DNA of 31,701 nucleotides from CAZIMM01 sp964540415 (GCA_964540415.1 CAZIMM010000017.1:1-31701); one strand, 5' to 3'; shown: positions 9,038 through 16,318, counted from the first letter of the stretch. Numbers and translations are program-made. Notes: generated from the letters alone by a model not told the origin.

Positions 9038-9760
9038 TTACGGCAGATTTTTGATGCCGCCGAAACGTCTGCCGCGGCGGGAATAGTCCTCCAGAACCCT
9101 GTCCAAATCAGCGGTTGTAAAATCAGGCCACAACTTGTCTGAATACCAGAATTCGGAATATGCGCTTTGCCACAGGAGAAAATTCGAGATTCTGAATTCT
9201 CCGCTCGGACGCACAATGATGTCCGGATCGGGCTGACCGGCAGTGTAAAGCAGAGAACTAACAGTTGCCTCGCTGATGTTTTCCGGCTCCAACTCGCCGT
9301 TTTTCACCTTCAGGGCAATTTGTTTGACCGCCTCGACGATTTCAGCTCTGCCGCCGTAATTCACCGCAATGTTGACAGTTGTCCGGCATTTGTCTGCAGA
9401 GCCCTGCTCCGCGGTTTCAAACAGCTTCACGATATCATCCGGGATACCGCTTCTGTCACCGATGCAGCGCAGGCGCATACCCTTTTGCTCGTTCTCACTG
9501 CGGCGGCGCTCCGCTTCAAAGAGATAATCTCTGAACAGGTTCATTATTGCGGATACCTCCGCCTCGGGACGCTTCCAGTTTTCCGTTGAGAAAGCATAAA
9601 ATGTCATGTTTTTTATGCCGATATCGCAGCCGTACTCGCAGATTCTGCGGAACGCGTTTGCTCCCGCCTTGTGACCCTCGCTCCTCGGCAAGCCGCGATT
9701 GGCCGCCCAACGGCCGTTGCCGTCCATAATAAAGCCGATATGCTCGGGAAAATTATTCAT
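9038..9760 (-). CDS. uppS: undecaprenyl diphosphate synthase (cis-prenyltransferase)
   Basis: UppS extends farnesyl diphosphate with isopentenyl diphosphate to the C55 lipid carrier for peptidoglycan. It has FIMDGNGRWA with the catalytic aspartate near the N-terminus, the TFYAFSTENW block, and IVRPSGEFRISNFLLWQ toward the end. The family usually has RTSGE, so the proline is a mild variation. Length is 240 residues, typical. The start codon overlaps the frr stop in a TAATG arrangement, implying coupled translation. It uses products of the MEP enzymes encoded in the same operon. Confidence 0.96.
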   Translation of the reverse strand: MNNFPEHIGFIMDGNGRWAANRGLPRSEGHKAGANAFRRICEYGCDIGIKNMTFYAFSTENWKRPEAEVSAIMNLFRDYLFEAERRRSENEQKGMRLRCIGDRSGIPDDIVKLFETAEQGSADKCRTTVNIAVNYGGRAEIVEAVKQIALKVKNGELEPENISEATVSSLLYTAGQPDPDIIVRPSGEFRISNFLLWQSAYSEFWYSDKLWPDFTTADLDRVLEDYSRRGRRFGGIKNLP

Positions 9761-10314
9761 TAAATCTCCATGACCTCTTTTTCTTTGTCCGCGGCAATTT
9801 TGTCAACGTCCTTGATGAAGCCGTCGGTGATTTCCTGGATTTTTTCGTTGCCGTCCTTCAAATCATCCTCTGTGATTTCCGAAGCTTTCTCCATTTTCTT
9901 GAGCTTTTCAATGCAGTCTCTGCGAATTGAGCGAACCGCGACCTTTGATTCTTCTGCAGTCGTACGGATTGTTTTTACGATTTCCTTACGTCTTTCCTCT
10001 GTCAGCGGGGGGAACATCAGGCGGATAACTCTTCCGTCGTTCTGAGGATTGATTCCGAGGTCTGACTGCTGGATTGCCTTTTCAATCGGGTGCAGTGTGG
10101 AAATATCCCACGGCTGAATGTTGAGGATGCGTGCCTCGGCAACCGAAATTGCGGCAAGCTGTTGTATCGGGGTGGGTACACCGTAATAATCCACTTTGAT
10201 TTTATCGAGAACCGCTGCGTTTGCTCTGCCTGCTCTGATTGAAGCATATTCGCCTTTGAGTGCATTGATGGTTTTGCCCATTTTGTCCTTTGCATAATCA
10301 AATACTTTTTCCAT
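9760..10314 (-). CDS. frr: ribosome recycling factor
   Basis: RRF splits post-termination ribosomes together with EF-G. The 184-residue length, the conserved MGKTINALKGEYASIRAGRA start, the DYYGVPTPIQQLA loop and the long charged C-terminal helix all match. It lies 23 bases after pyrH, as in most Firmicutes. The rpsB and tsf genes often found before pyrH are absent here. Confidence 0.97.
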   Translation of the reverse strand: MEKVFDYAKDKMGKTINALKGEYASIRAGRANAAVLDKIKVDYYGVPTPIQQLAAISVAEARILNIQPWDISTLHPIEKAIQQSDLGINPQNDGRVIRLMFPPLTEERRKEIVKTIRTTAEESKVAVRSIRRDCIEKLKKMEKASEITEDDLKDGNEKIQEITDGFIKDVDKIAADKEKEVMEI

Positions 10315-10337
10315 TGTTATTCACCTTTCCGAAAAAA

Positions 10338-11048
10338 TTATTCTTCTGTGACAAGAGTGCCTATTTTTTTGCCTTTGACGGCAGAGACTATGTTTGAAGG
10401 GTCTTTTAAATCAAAAACAAGAATCGGGATATTGTTCTCCCTGCACAGAGAAGCGGCGGTGCTGTCCATCACCTGAAGCCCCTTGGCGAGGATTTCGGTG
10501 TGTGTAAGCTTATCGTATTTGACGGCATCGGTGTATTTGTTCGGGTCCTTGTCGTAAACGCCGTCAACATTTGTTGATTTGAAGAAAACCTCCGCGCCGA
10601 TTTCCGCCGCTCTGAGAGCAGCAGCGGTGTCGGTTGTGAAAAACGGATTTCCGGTTCCGCAGCCGAAAATCACTACTCTGCCTTTTTCGAGATGACGCAC
10701 TGCGCGGTTGCGGATATAAGGTTCTGCAACCTGCTGCATTGTGATTGCCGTTTGCACTCTGACCGGAACGTCAAGCTGCTCGAGAGCATCGGCAAGCGCA
10801 AGAGAATTCATCACAGTGGCAAGCATACCGATATGGTCGGCACGCGTTCTGTCCATACCGCCGCTGCTGCGGCCGCGCCAGAAATTGCCTCCGCCGACAA
10901 CGACGCCGATTTCAACGCCCATCTGTACGCATTCCTTGATGGAGGAGCAAATTGCGGTAACCGTTTTATAGTCTATTCCGGTTCCCTGCTCACCCGCAAG
11001 GACCTCTCCGCTGAGCTTCAACAAAATTCGCTTGTATGCCGCTGCCAT
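10338..11048 (-). CDS. pyrH: UMP kinase
   Basis: PyrH phosphorylates UMP to UDP with ATP and belongs to the amino acid kinase fold. Visible motifs are RILLKLSGE at the N-terminus, VVGGGNFWRG, and STNVDGVYDKDPNK toward the C-terminus. At 236 residues it is full length. It is the first gene of the eight-gene housekeeping operon, with a good promoter about 35 bases upstream of its start. An AAGGA lies about ten bases before the ATG. Confidence 0.97.
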   Translation of the reverse strand: MAAAYKRILLKLSGEVLAGEQGTGIDYKTVTAICSSIKECVQMGVEIGVVVGGGNFWRGRSSGGMDRTRADHIGMLATVMNSLALADALEQLDVPVRVQTAITMQQVAEPYIRNRAVRHLEKGRVVIFGCGTGNPFFTTDTAAALRAAEIGAEVFFKSTNVDGVYDKDPNKYTDAVKYDKLTHTEILAKGLQVMDSTAASLCRENNIPILVFDLKDPSNIVSAVKGKKIGTLVTEE

Positions 11049-11082
11049 TACGCATCTGTCCTTTATTATAGTATTATGAAGT

Positions 11083-11111
11083 ATTTTACCCTAATTTGGT
11101 CTGACTGTAAA
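11083..11111 (-). promoter_or_regulatory. promoter of the pyrH-polC operon
   Basis: On the minus strand TTTACA (11106-11111), a 17-bp spacer and TAAAAT (11083-11088) match the housekeeping consensus at five of six positions in each hexamer. Transcription would start near 11076, leaving a short leader of under 30 bases before pyrH. Confidence 0.75.
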
Positions 11112-11161
11112 GCCCATATTGGTAAAATTAACATATATTTTAAAAGATAAATACATAAAAA

Positions 11162-11187
11162 TACGAGGCCGAATCAAAATACTCGTA
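11162..11187 (-). terminator. possible weak intrinsic terminator after the S26-type peptidase
   Basis: On the minus strand a six-base stem TACGAG/CTCGTA with a 14-base loop is followed by TTTTT. The stem is short and the loop long, so it would be weak. It sits between the peptidase gene and the pyrH promoter, where a terminator is expected. Confidence 0.4.
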
Positions 11188-11201
11188 AAGATAGTATCAG
11201 C

Positions 11202-11248
11202 CTCCGCAAATCGTGCAATGATTGCTGCGGAGTCGGATAGCATCCGAC
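11202..11248. repeat. two adjacent perfect hairpins in the pyrH upstream gap
   Basis: CTCCGCA (11202-11208) pairs with TGCGGAG (11226-11232), with AATC/GATT extending the stem inside. It shares base 11232 with a second hairpin, GTCGGAT (11232-11238) and ATCCGAC (11242-11248), which has a three-base loop. Neither is followed by a good T run. Next to them is TTTTGACACAGCCCC (11252-11266), which resembles an insertion-sequence end. The block may be a remnant or a small mobile repeat. No second copy is visible in the window. Confidence 0.45.
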
Positions 11249-11267
11249 CGATTTTGACACAGCCCCG

Positions 11268-11741
11268 TCAATTAACTTTTTTTCCTGCCGAGCGTTTCTT
11301 CCTTGCTGCGACGAACGCGTCAACAGCTTTCCAGAAGGGAATACGCACAACCCTGATTACCGGAAGAAAAACACAATACAACCGGTATCGCAAATCCGTG
11401 CACAGAATATGCCTGCCGTCCCTGTCGAACGCCTTGACAACGGCAATTGCCTGTGCTTTTGTGATTCCGTATTCCAGCTCTTTTCTGTTGTCACCGCGTA
11501 TGACATAAGAACCGTCGCGCTTGATTCCGATTATGCGGTGAAGAATAAACTGTCCGTCGGGACGGCGGAAGAAAAGAACATCTCCTCGCTCCGGATTTTC
11601 CTTTTTTACAAGATAAACGCAATCCGTTCCATCCCTGAGCATCGGCACCATGCTTGTTCCGTTGGTGACAAACGCAACCTCCTTGCCGGAGTCCAGCAGT
11701 TCGCAAATGAATTCAATTGAGTCCTCAAGCCTTATTTTCAA
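11268..11741 (-). CDS. S26/S24-type signal peptidase-like protease, soluble Ser-His form
   Basis: The 157-residue product has the peptidase core of the S26 family. NGTSMVPML carries the nucleophile serine (S30), and a second motif, FILHRIIGI, has histidine (H68) where bacterial signal peptidases have lysine; GDNRKE follows (D84). Ser-His use is typical of archaeal, SipW and ER-type enzymes. There is no N-terminal membrane anchor; a moderately hydrophobic stretch lies at about 115-140. I choose the TTG at 11741, with AAGGAG nine bases upstream; it overlaps the end of the PqqD gene by 17 bases. A longer frame starts at 11819 but would overlap pqqD by 95 bases. From context it could trim the leader of the 43-residue peptide at 12905-13036; this is inference. 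Confidence 0.72.
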   Translation of the reverse strand: MKIRLEDSIEFICELLDSGKEVAFVTNGTSMVPMLRDGTDCVYLVKKENPERGDVLFFRRPDGQFILHRIIGIKRDGSYVIRGDNRKELEYGITKAQAIAVVKAFDRDGRHILCTDLRYRLYCVFLPVIRVVRIPFWKAVDAFVAARKKRSAGKKVN

Positions 11742-12000
11742 GCAGACCCGCTCCTTCCAGGCTTTGGATGAATTCGCGGACATCGTTGAAAGCTTCTTCG
11801 GAATCAATCCCGTATTCATTCGCCATCTCTGCAGCGATCATTTTATCCGAATAGCCGTTTTCCAACATTTTCCAGATATACTCGCCCGTTGCGTTGAGTG
11901 TTATCATTCCGTTGAAGCTCATGCTTGCGGCTCCCACAGCAACAACAATACTGTTGCCCGCGACTCTGTGAAGACGAAAGCCTTCTTTTATTCTGCCCAT
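11725..12000 (-). CDS. PqqD-like protein (RiPP recognition element)
   Basis: This 91-residue protein matches the PqqD/RRE family: GFRLHRVAGNSIVVAVG, then MITLNATGEYIWKMLENG, then a helical end with ANEYGIDSEEAFNDVREF and LEGAGLL. PqqD proteins are winged-helix scaffolds that bind the leader of ribosomally made peptides and present it to the modifying enzyme. GGAGGG precedes the ATG by about six bases. The gene overlaps the S26-type peptidase and follows the HPr-kinase-like gene after an apparent internal promoter and a hairpin. In lasso-peptide systems the equivalent protein recognises YxxPxL leaders, which is the motif seen in the nearby 43-residue peptide. Confidence 0.85.
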   Translation of the reverse strand: MGRIKEGFRLHRVAGNSIVVAVGAASMSFNGMITLNATGEYIWKMLENGYSDKMIAAEMANEYGIDSEEAFNDVREFIQSLEGAGLLENKA

Positions 12001-12024
12001 CGGCTGCCCTCCGCGATTATATTT

Positions 12025-12056
12025 TTATGTCAGTTTTTTGCATTTGTCTGACATAA
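12025..12056 (-). other. nine-base inverted repeat upstream of the PqqD gene
   Basis: TTATGTCAG (12025-12033) and CTGACATAA (12048-12056) are perfect complements with a 14-base loop. It lies between the internal promoter and the PqqD ribosome binding site. There is no T run after it in the minus direction. It could be an operator or an RNA hairpin in the leader. Confidence 0.5.
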
Positions 12057-12077
12057 GTGTTTTCCGTTTTAAAAAGC

Positions 12078-12106
12078 ATTATATAGCCTTCAACCAGGAG
12101 TTACAA
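12078..12106 (-). promoter_or_regulatory. possible internal promoter for the PqqD and S26-type peptidase genes
   Basis: TTGTAA (12101-12106), a 17-bp spacer and a perfect TATAAT (12078-12083) lie just after the stop codon of the HPr-kinase-like gene. This would let the PqqD and peptidase genes be transcribed apart from the secreted protein and peptide. Confidence 0.58.
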
Positions 12107-12112
12107 ATCAGA

Positions 12113-12817
12113 TTAATTTTTCATTGCTTCATATGCCGTGTGCACAGCATCGCTGCTGATGTTGCATCCGAAGCTGTAAACCGGTACAGTGCTGAGAATA
12201 CCGTCAATTAAATTCAACGTGCTGTCCATTTTTTCTTTATTATGAGAGCGGAGAGTTTGACGTAAGAAATTCCAGACTGCCGTCTTTGATTGCATCGGCT
12301 CAATTGAATTCACTTTTGAGCGATCCAAAAAAGCAATTGCCCTGAGAGGAGCGGACGTGTTCACATTCAAATGTGTTTTTCCGCAGAAGGGAGTGCCGTA
12401 AACCGTGACCCCGCAGTCCGAAAGCTTCAGCGCGGGTTTGTCGTCATTAAGAATGAACGCGCGCTGTGCGCCGAATTCCCTGCACCAGAGGGCGGTGTGC
12501 GTTGATTTCCCGACACCGCAATTCGCAGAGAACAGATAGCACTCACCGTCAAGCACCACAGCCGAGGAATGAAGCAGAACTGTTGAACGGTCAAGAGCAC
12601 CGGTATAAAAACGGCTGCCCGCAATCAAGTATTCGCAAGTTGACACAGAAAGTCCGGGTGAACGCTGTTTGAGAGAGAGTATTGAGGCATCATCGGCAAA
12701 AAAAGAAAAATCGGTTTTTCTGTCACCGTCATAGCGATACGGTTCACATCTTGAAGCAAGCTCATCAAATCTGCATTCAAATTCTACGACAAGGTCTGCA
12801 ATCAGAAATCTGCCCAC
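12113..12817 (-). CDS. HPr kinase-like P-loop protein
   Basis: The 234-residue product has the nucleotide-binding core of the HprK/PEPCK-type kinases: LLHSSAVVLDGECYLF leading into the Walker A loop ANCGVGKST (98-106), then ILNDDKP (acidic pair 125-126) and VYGTPFCGKTHLN. It lacks the N-terminal domain of true HPr kinase and is far from any phosphotransferase genes. I choose GTG at 12817, which has a near-perfect AAGGAGG six bases upstream; the longer frame from 12880 overlaps the hairpin and has no such site. Homologues in paeninodin-type lasso-peptide clusters phosphorylate the precursor peptide. Here the likely substrate is the 43-residue peptide or another peptide, but no activity is proved. 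Confidence 0.75.
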   Translation of the reverse strand: MGRFLIADLVVEFECRFDELASRCEPYRYDGDRKTDFSFFADDASILSLKQRSPGLSVSTCEYLIAGSRFYTGALDRSTVLLHSSAVVLDGECYLFSANCGVGKSTHTALWCREFGAQRAFILNDDKPALKLSDCGVTVYGTPFCGKTHLNVNTSAPLRAIAFLDRSKVNSIEPMQSKTAVWNFLRQTLRSHNKEKMDSTLNLIDGILSTVPVYSFGCNISSDAVHTAYEAMKN

Positions 12818-12846
12818 GCTCTCCCTCCTTATTGTTGTGCAAAGCC

Positions 12847-12879
12847 TGACAGGCAGACAGTTAGACTGCCTGCCTGTCA
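12847..12879 (-). promoter_or_regulatory. 14-bp hairpin between the peptide and the kinase gene
   Basis: The two arms (12847-12860 and 12866-12879) pair along 14 positions in RNA, with one G-U pair and a five-base loop. It is followed by GGCTTTGC, with no long T run, so it is not a standard strong terminator. Its place right after a small peptide gene suggests partial termination or protection of the upstream mRNA, giving more peptide than enzyme. Confidence 0.7.
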
Positions 12880-12904
12880 AATAAATCAGTGTTCTGTCTT
12901 GAAA

Positions 12905-13036
12905 TTAGAACTCGATGACCGTTTCAACCGAATCAGGGATGAATTCCTCGCCGTCATCAACTGCGGAGGCTGTGATAACATCTTCCACCTCAAACTCATC
13001 GACCTCAAGCTCGGGCTTTTCGTATTTCTTGGACAT
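12905..13036 (-). CDS. 43-residue putative RiPP-type precursor peptide
   Basis: A small frame from ATG 13036 to TAA 12907-12905 is preceded by GAAAGGAG with eight bases of spacing, a very strong site. The N-terminus reads MSKKYEKPEL: Y5, P8 and L10 form the YxxPxL motif used as the leader recognition sequence in lasso peptides. The middle is acidic (ELEVDEFEVEDV), then comes ITASAVDDG, and the end is DSVETVIEF. Candidate acceptor residues are T22, S24, S36 and T39. It has no cysteine and no GG or sortase motif. It sits 43 bases after the large secreted protein gene and before the HPr-kinase-like, PqqD-like and S26-type genes. That it is a modified peptide is inference from motif and context. 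Confidence 0.75.
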   Translation of the reverse strand: MSKKYEKPELEVDEFEVEDVITASAVDDGEEFIPDSVETVIEF

Positions 13037-13079
13037 AGGGCTATCTCCTTTCTGAAATTATCAATTATCAGTTGATTGA

Positions 13080-16000
13080 TTAAGCAAATGTGATAACATC
13101 ACTGTAGACATACAGCAGCTCTGACGGATTGGCGTCGGCGGCGTAAACGATGTAGCCTCTGCCGTACCAGGAGGTTGATGCAAAGCTCAGGCCGTATGTG
13201 CCCTTCAGGCTGATCGGAGTTGACTTGACCATACCGACACGGATTGTGTTGTCCTCAATCTTCGCACCGTTTGACAGGTTGAATTGTGTGAGGTCAGCGG
13301 CAATCGCAGCATCCTTGGTGGCAAGAATACCGGTCTGAATGATTGTATAACCGTCGGGTACATATCTTTCAGCATAAATTGTGTTTGTAGATGCAACTAC
13401 TGTTGTGACGTTGACGAGAGGAGCCTTGGTGACACTTCCGTTATAAACCGGAATAAATGTTACATCCTCAACAATGATGAAGCTGTGGGAAAGATCGTAG
13501 GATACGATTTCGCCCTTGGAATTCATCCAGTAGCTGAACTTCTTGCCTTCAAACTGTGACGGAGCCTTAACAGTGACAGCATCTTTAACAGCGAATGCAC
13601 CTGCACCTGTGACTGCGGGTGCTGTTGCTCCGAAGCCTGAAAGGTCGAACGAAACAGCATACTGAGCATCCTTACGGTAAGCCGGGCTGACAAAGGTGTG
13701 CTCTGTGAAAGCATAAATGGCTTCATCTGTCAGAATCGTAACAGGAAGCGTCTTGCCCGGTTCGACAACGTAAGTCGTTGTGCCCTCAACCCAGCCGAGG
13801 AAGGTATAGCCGTTGATGGCAGGCGGTGCGACGGGGATGTCAAACGGCTCGCCCGCGGCAAGAGTGAAGCTCCACAGGGTGTTCTGAGCGGAGCTGAGGA
13901 AGTAAACAACGTGAGAATCGTTCTGAGAATAAAGCTCATCGTCAAAGCAGGCGTTGAAGCTCATTGAGTTGACAAGAGTATATTCTTTCTTATCGCAGAA
14001 TCTTTCCGTTGAGCCGTAGGTCCAGTAGAGCAGCGGAAGATCTTCGCTGATAACCTGCTCTTCAATGGTGATTGTGGAACCGTAAGGAAGAATATAAGTA
14101 CCGATCGAAGAAATCAGGAATTCCTGCGTTTCGCCGCCGAAAGAAGCAGTAAGCTTTGCAGCGCCGAGACCGCTGACGGTGACGGTGACTGTTCTGAATT
14201 CGGCTGTAACATCGAAGGTACCCTGAATGTCAAAATTGCCGAGGTCAACAACTGCATAATCATTTTCGACCATGTCGAGACCGAAGTACTTTTCAAAATG
14301 AGTTGCAATATAAAATGCCTTTTCAGCAAAATAGTCTGCATTCGCACCGTATGTGTTGATGAGACCGCTGACATAATCAGAGGAAAGATAGCTGTGACCC
14401 ATTGAAAGGACAGATGCATAAGCATCGTTCAGTTTTCCGAAGAGCGGAATCAGGTTCTTGAAATAAAGCTCGGTGCCGAAGAACTGTGTCGGCCTTTTTT
14501 CTGCGATTTCAGCGTCAATGTAATCCTGAACGGCATCTCCGAAGAATGTGCCGGGGGTTGTGAAGATGTCATAAAGGTCGGAAAGTATAACGCCGACTTC
14601 ATCAAGTATATCAAGCAGATCGTCATACTTGTCGAAGACATAAAGAGCAAGCTCGCCGACGCCCTGGTTGTGAGAAATGTCAATGCCATCCTCAAGCAGG
14701 GTCATGAGTTCACCGTAGATACCGTATGCATTGGCAGAAAGGTCAACATCATAGCCGTTTCTATCAACAGGAATAGCGGCAAGGCGGGTGTAATAATCCT
14801 CCCAGACGGGATCGCCGATTCTTGTTTCATCAACGGTGAAGAATCTCATACCGAAAACCTTGATGATGTTCTGAACAAGCTCGGTGACCTGTGCCCACTC
14901 TGGTGAATTGATCCATTCGTTGGGAACCGGAGTTGCGCTGTAAGCGTCAACAAGCTCATTCTTGACTGCTCCGTAGAACTGATAGAATGAGTTCGGAACC
15001 GAAAGATAAGGTTCAACAAGGCCGAGGCCCTTGTTAATCATTTCGAGGACGTAATCGCCAAGCTTGTTAGCATATGAGGAAAGCTTTGCGGGAATGGTCT
15101 CAAAGAAAGCTTTTCTGTCATTTACGTCAACAAGGAGCTTATAATCAACATCAAAAGCAGCTGTGCCGACTTCAACGTTTTCAAATGCTGCTGTGTAGGT
15201 TACACCGTCAACAGTTGTGAAATCAGCGGATTCGCCGTTTACCGTGCAGACAAAGGGAGCCCATTTGTAAGAATATTTTACATCTGCGCCGCCGGTTATA
15301 TCGTCTGCAAGAGCCGTAACGACAAGCTCCTCGGTGAGAGGATTGTAACTTGTTGTGGGCTCAGCAACAGTCGGGTTTTTGAAGATACATCTGACTCTGG
15401 TGTCGGCAACCTTGTCAACAAGAGTTCTCTCGTTTTCGGAAAGTGATATGCCGTCCTTAAGCAATGCTTCAAAAACGTCAATACCGTCATAAATGGTTGT
15501 GCCGCTGTCATATGTAACAGCACTGTACTTGCGGACACTGTCATACCAGCCGACGAGGATAGCGTCTTTGACATGTACGGGTGCAAGTACGGGACTCGGT
15601 CCGGTATAGTTGTCGATGCCGAACATACCGACAAGGCAGCTGTTTTCGACTGTAAGGCTTGCTCCGGCGAACAATTCAATACCGTCGCCCACAGGAATTT
15701 CTGTTGTTTTTGCGCCGGGAACTCTGAGAAGAGCGCCCATGGCGAAAACATTCTTCACTGTTACATTGCCCTTTTGAACCTTGATAGCGCAAACTGTGTT
15801 GGTATCAATAAGGCTGAGGAATTCAGTGCCGCTGTAGCTGCCGAAATCGGCAATAACAGTACCGTTCTGAATTGTGACATTGCCGGTGCCGATAACTCTG
15901 ATACCGGGGTTTTTGGGGATTGCGGTCACTGTGGCGTTACCGAGGTCGAGGGTAAAGTCACCGGCCGTGTTGATAACAATTTTCTCCGTGACATTTGTGC

Positions 16001-16157
16001 CGTCCCAATCGAGCGAGGTTTCGCCCGCTGCCAACGCCTGGTCAATTGCTGCCTGAAGCGTTGTGGGAGCTGCAAGTGCCGAGAAGCTGACTGATACGCA
16101 GCCGATGACTACGCACAGTGCAAGAAGGGATGAAAGGATTCTCTTGGTTGCTTTCAA
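13080..16157 (-). CDS. large secreted protein with beta-helix and InlB-type repeats, function unknown
   Basis: The 1025-residue product begins with a signal peptide (MKATKRILSSLLALCVVIGC, cleavage probably after SALA near residue 29). Residues 30-190 look like a right-handed beta-helix (repeated short T/N/V-rich strands such as GNVTIQNGTVIAD and GNVTVKNVFAMG). A largely helical middle section follows (about 340-640). The C-terminal third has beta repeats of the InlB/Flg_new kind with GYTFLGW and KKFSYW signatures, and a last domain of about 118 residues ending ELLYVYSDVITFA. There is no LPXTG anchor or dockerin. The start is a TTG at 16157 with CGGAG about ten bases upstream. It is first in the transcript that continues into the 43-residue peptide gene. 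A surface or matrix-binding role is likely, but the substrate is not apparent. Confidence 0.82.
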   Translation of the reverse strand: MKATKRILSSLLALCVVIGCVSVSFSALAAPTTLQAAIDQALAAGETSLDWDGTNVTEKIVINTAGDFTLDLGNATVTAIPKNPGIRVIGTGNVTIQNGTVIADFGSYSGTEFLSLIDTNTVCAIKVQKGNVTVKNVFAMGALLRVPGAKTTEIPVGDGIELFAGASLTVENSCLVGMFGIDNYTGPSPVLAPVHVKDAILVGWYDSVRKYSAVTYDSGTTIYDGIDVFEALLKDGISLSENERTLVDKVADTRVRCIFKNPTVAEPTTSYNPLTEELVVTALADDITGGADVKYSYKWAPFVCTVNGESADFTTVDGVTYTAAFENVEVGTAAFDVDYKLLVDVNDRKAFFETIPAKLSSYANKLGDYVLEMINKGLGLVEPYLSVPNSFYQFYGAVKNELVDAYSATPVPNEWINSPEWAQVTELVQNIIKVFGMRFFTVDETRIGDPVWEDYYTRLAAIPVDRNGYDVDLSANAYGIYGELMTLLEDGIDISHNQGVGELALYVFDKYDDLLDILDEVGVILSDLYDIFTTPGTFFGDAVQDYIDAEIAEKRPTQFFGTELYFKNLIPLFGKLNDAYASVLSMGHSYLSSDYVSGLINTYGANADYFAEKAFYIATHFEKYFGLDMVENDYAVVDLGNFDIQGTFDVTAEFRTVTVTVSGLGAAKLTASFGGETQEFLISSIGTYILPYGSTITIEEQVISEDLPLLYWTYGSTERFCDKKEYTLVNSMSFNACFDDELYSQNDSHVVYFLSSAQNTLWSFTLAAGEPFDIPVAPPAINGYTFLGWVEGTTTYVVEPGKTLPVTILTDEAIYAFTEHTFVSPAYRKDAQYAVSFDLSGFGATAPAVTGAGAFAVKDAVTVKAPSQFEGKKFSYWMNSKGEIVSYDLSHSFIIVEDVTFIPVYNGSVTKAPLVNVTTVVASTNTIYAERYVPDGYTIIQTGILATKDAAIAADLTQFNLSNGAKIEDNTIRVGMVKSTPISLKGTYGLSFASTSWYGRGYIVYAADANPSELLYVYSDVITFA

Positions 16158-16193
16158 GACATAAACACTCCGTTTCTTGTTTGATTTTATTCA

Positions 16194-16254
16194 CTTGGGA
16201 ACCCAAGCAGATAACTGAAAAGAATTGCGAGACACCGTAGAATTTACAACTCGC
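16194..16254 (-). promoter_or_regulatory. structured leader of the secreted protein gene
   Basis: The roughly 125-base leader holds two inverted repeats. The first is GCGAG/CTCGC (16227-16254), with an inner UUGUA/UACGG stem allowing G-U pairs. The second is the perfect palindrome CTTGGGAACCCAAG (16194-16207). I do not recognise a known riboswitch consensus. The palindrome could be a protein-binding site instead. Confidence 0.45.
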
Positions 16255-16289
16255 GTAATAAGTATAATTAGCAATAAATGGACTGTCTA

Positions 16290-16318
16290 AGTATAGCACA
16301 CGGAAAAATGCTTGTCAA
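16290..16318 (-). promoter_or_regulatory. promoter of the secreted protein / peptide operon
   Basis: On the minus strand a perfect TTGACA (16313-16318), 17 bp, and TATACT (16290-16295) with a TG extension just before it. Transcription should start near 16283. It is one of the strongest-looking promoters in the window. Confidence 0.85.

Noticed and set aside
11268..13036. Calling the peptide locus a lasso-peptide cluster
   Set aside because: The leader motif, PqqD and kinase fit, but no asparagine-synthetase-like cyclase or transglutaminase-like protease is present, and the core does not start with Gly or have the ring-closing Asp/Glu at a fixed distance.
15573..16094. A 173-codon plus-strand frame inside the secreted protein gene
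   Set aside because: It is antisense to the signal peptide and beta-helix region; its cysteine-rich composition reflects the opposite strand.
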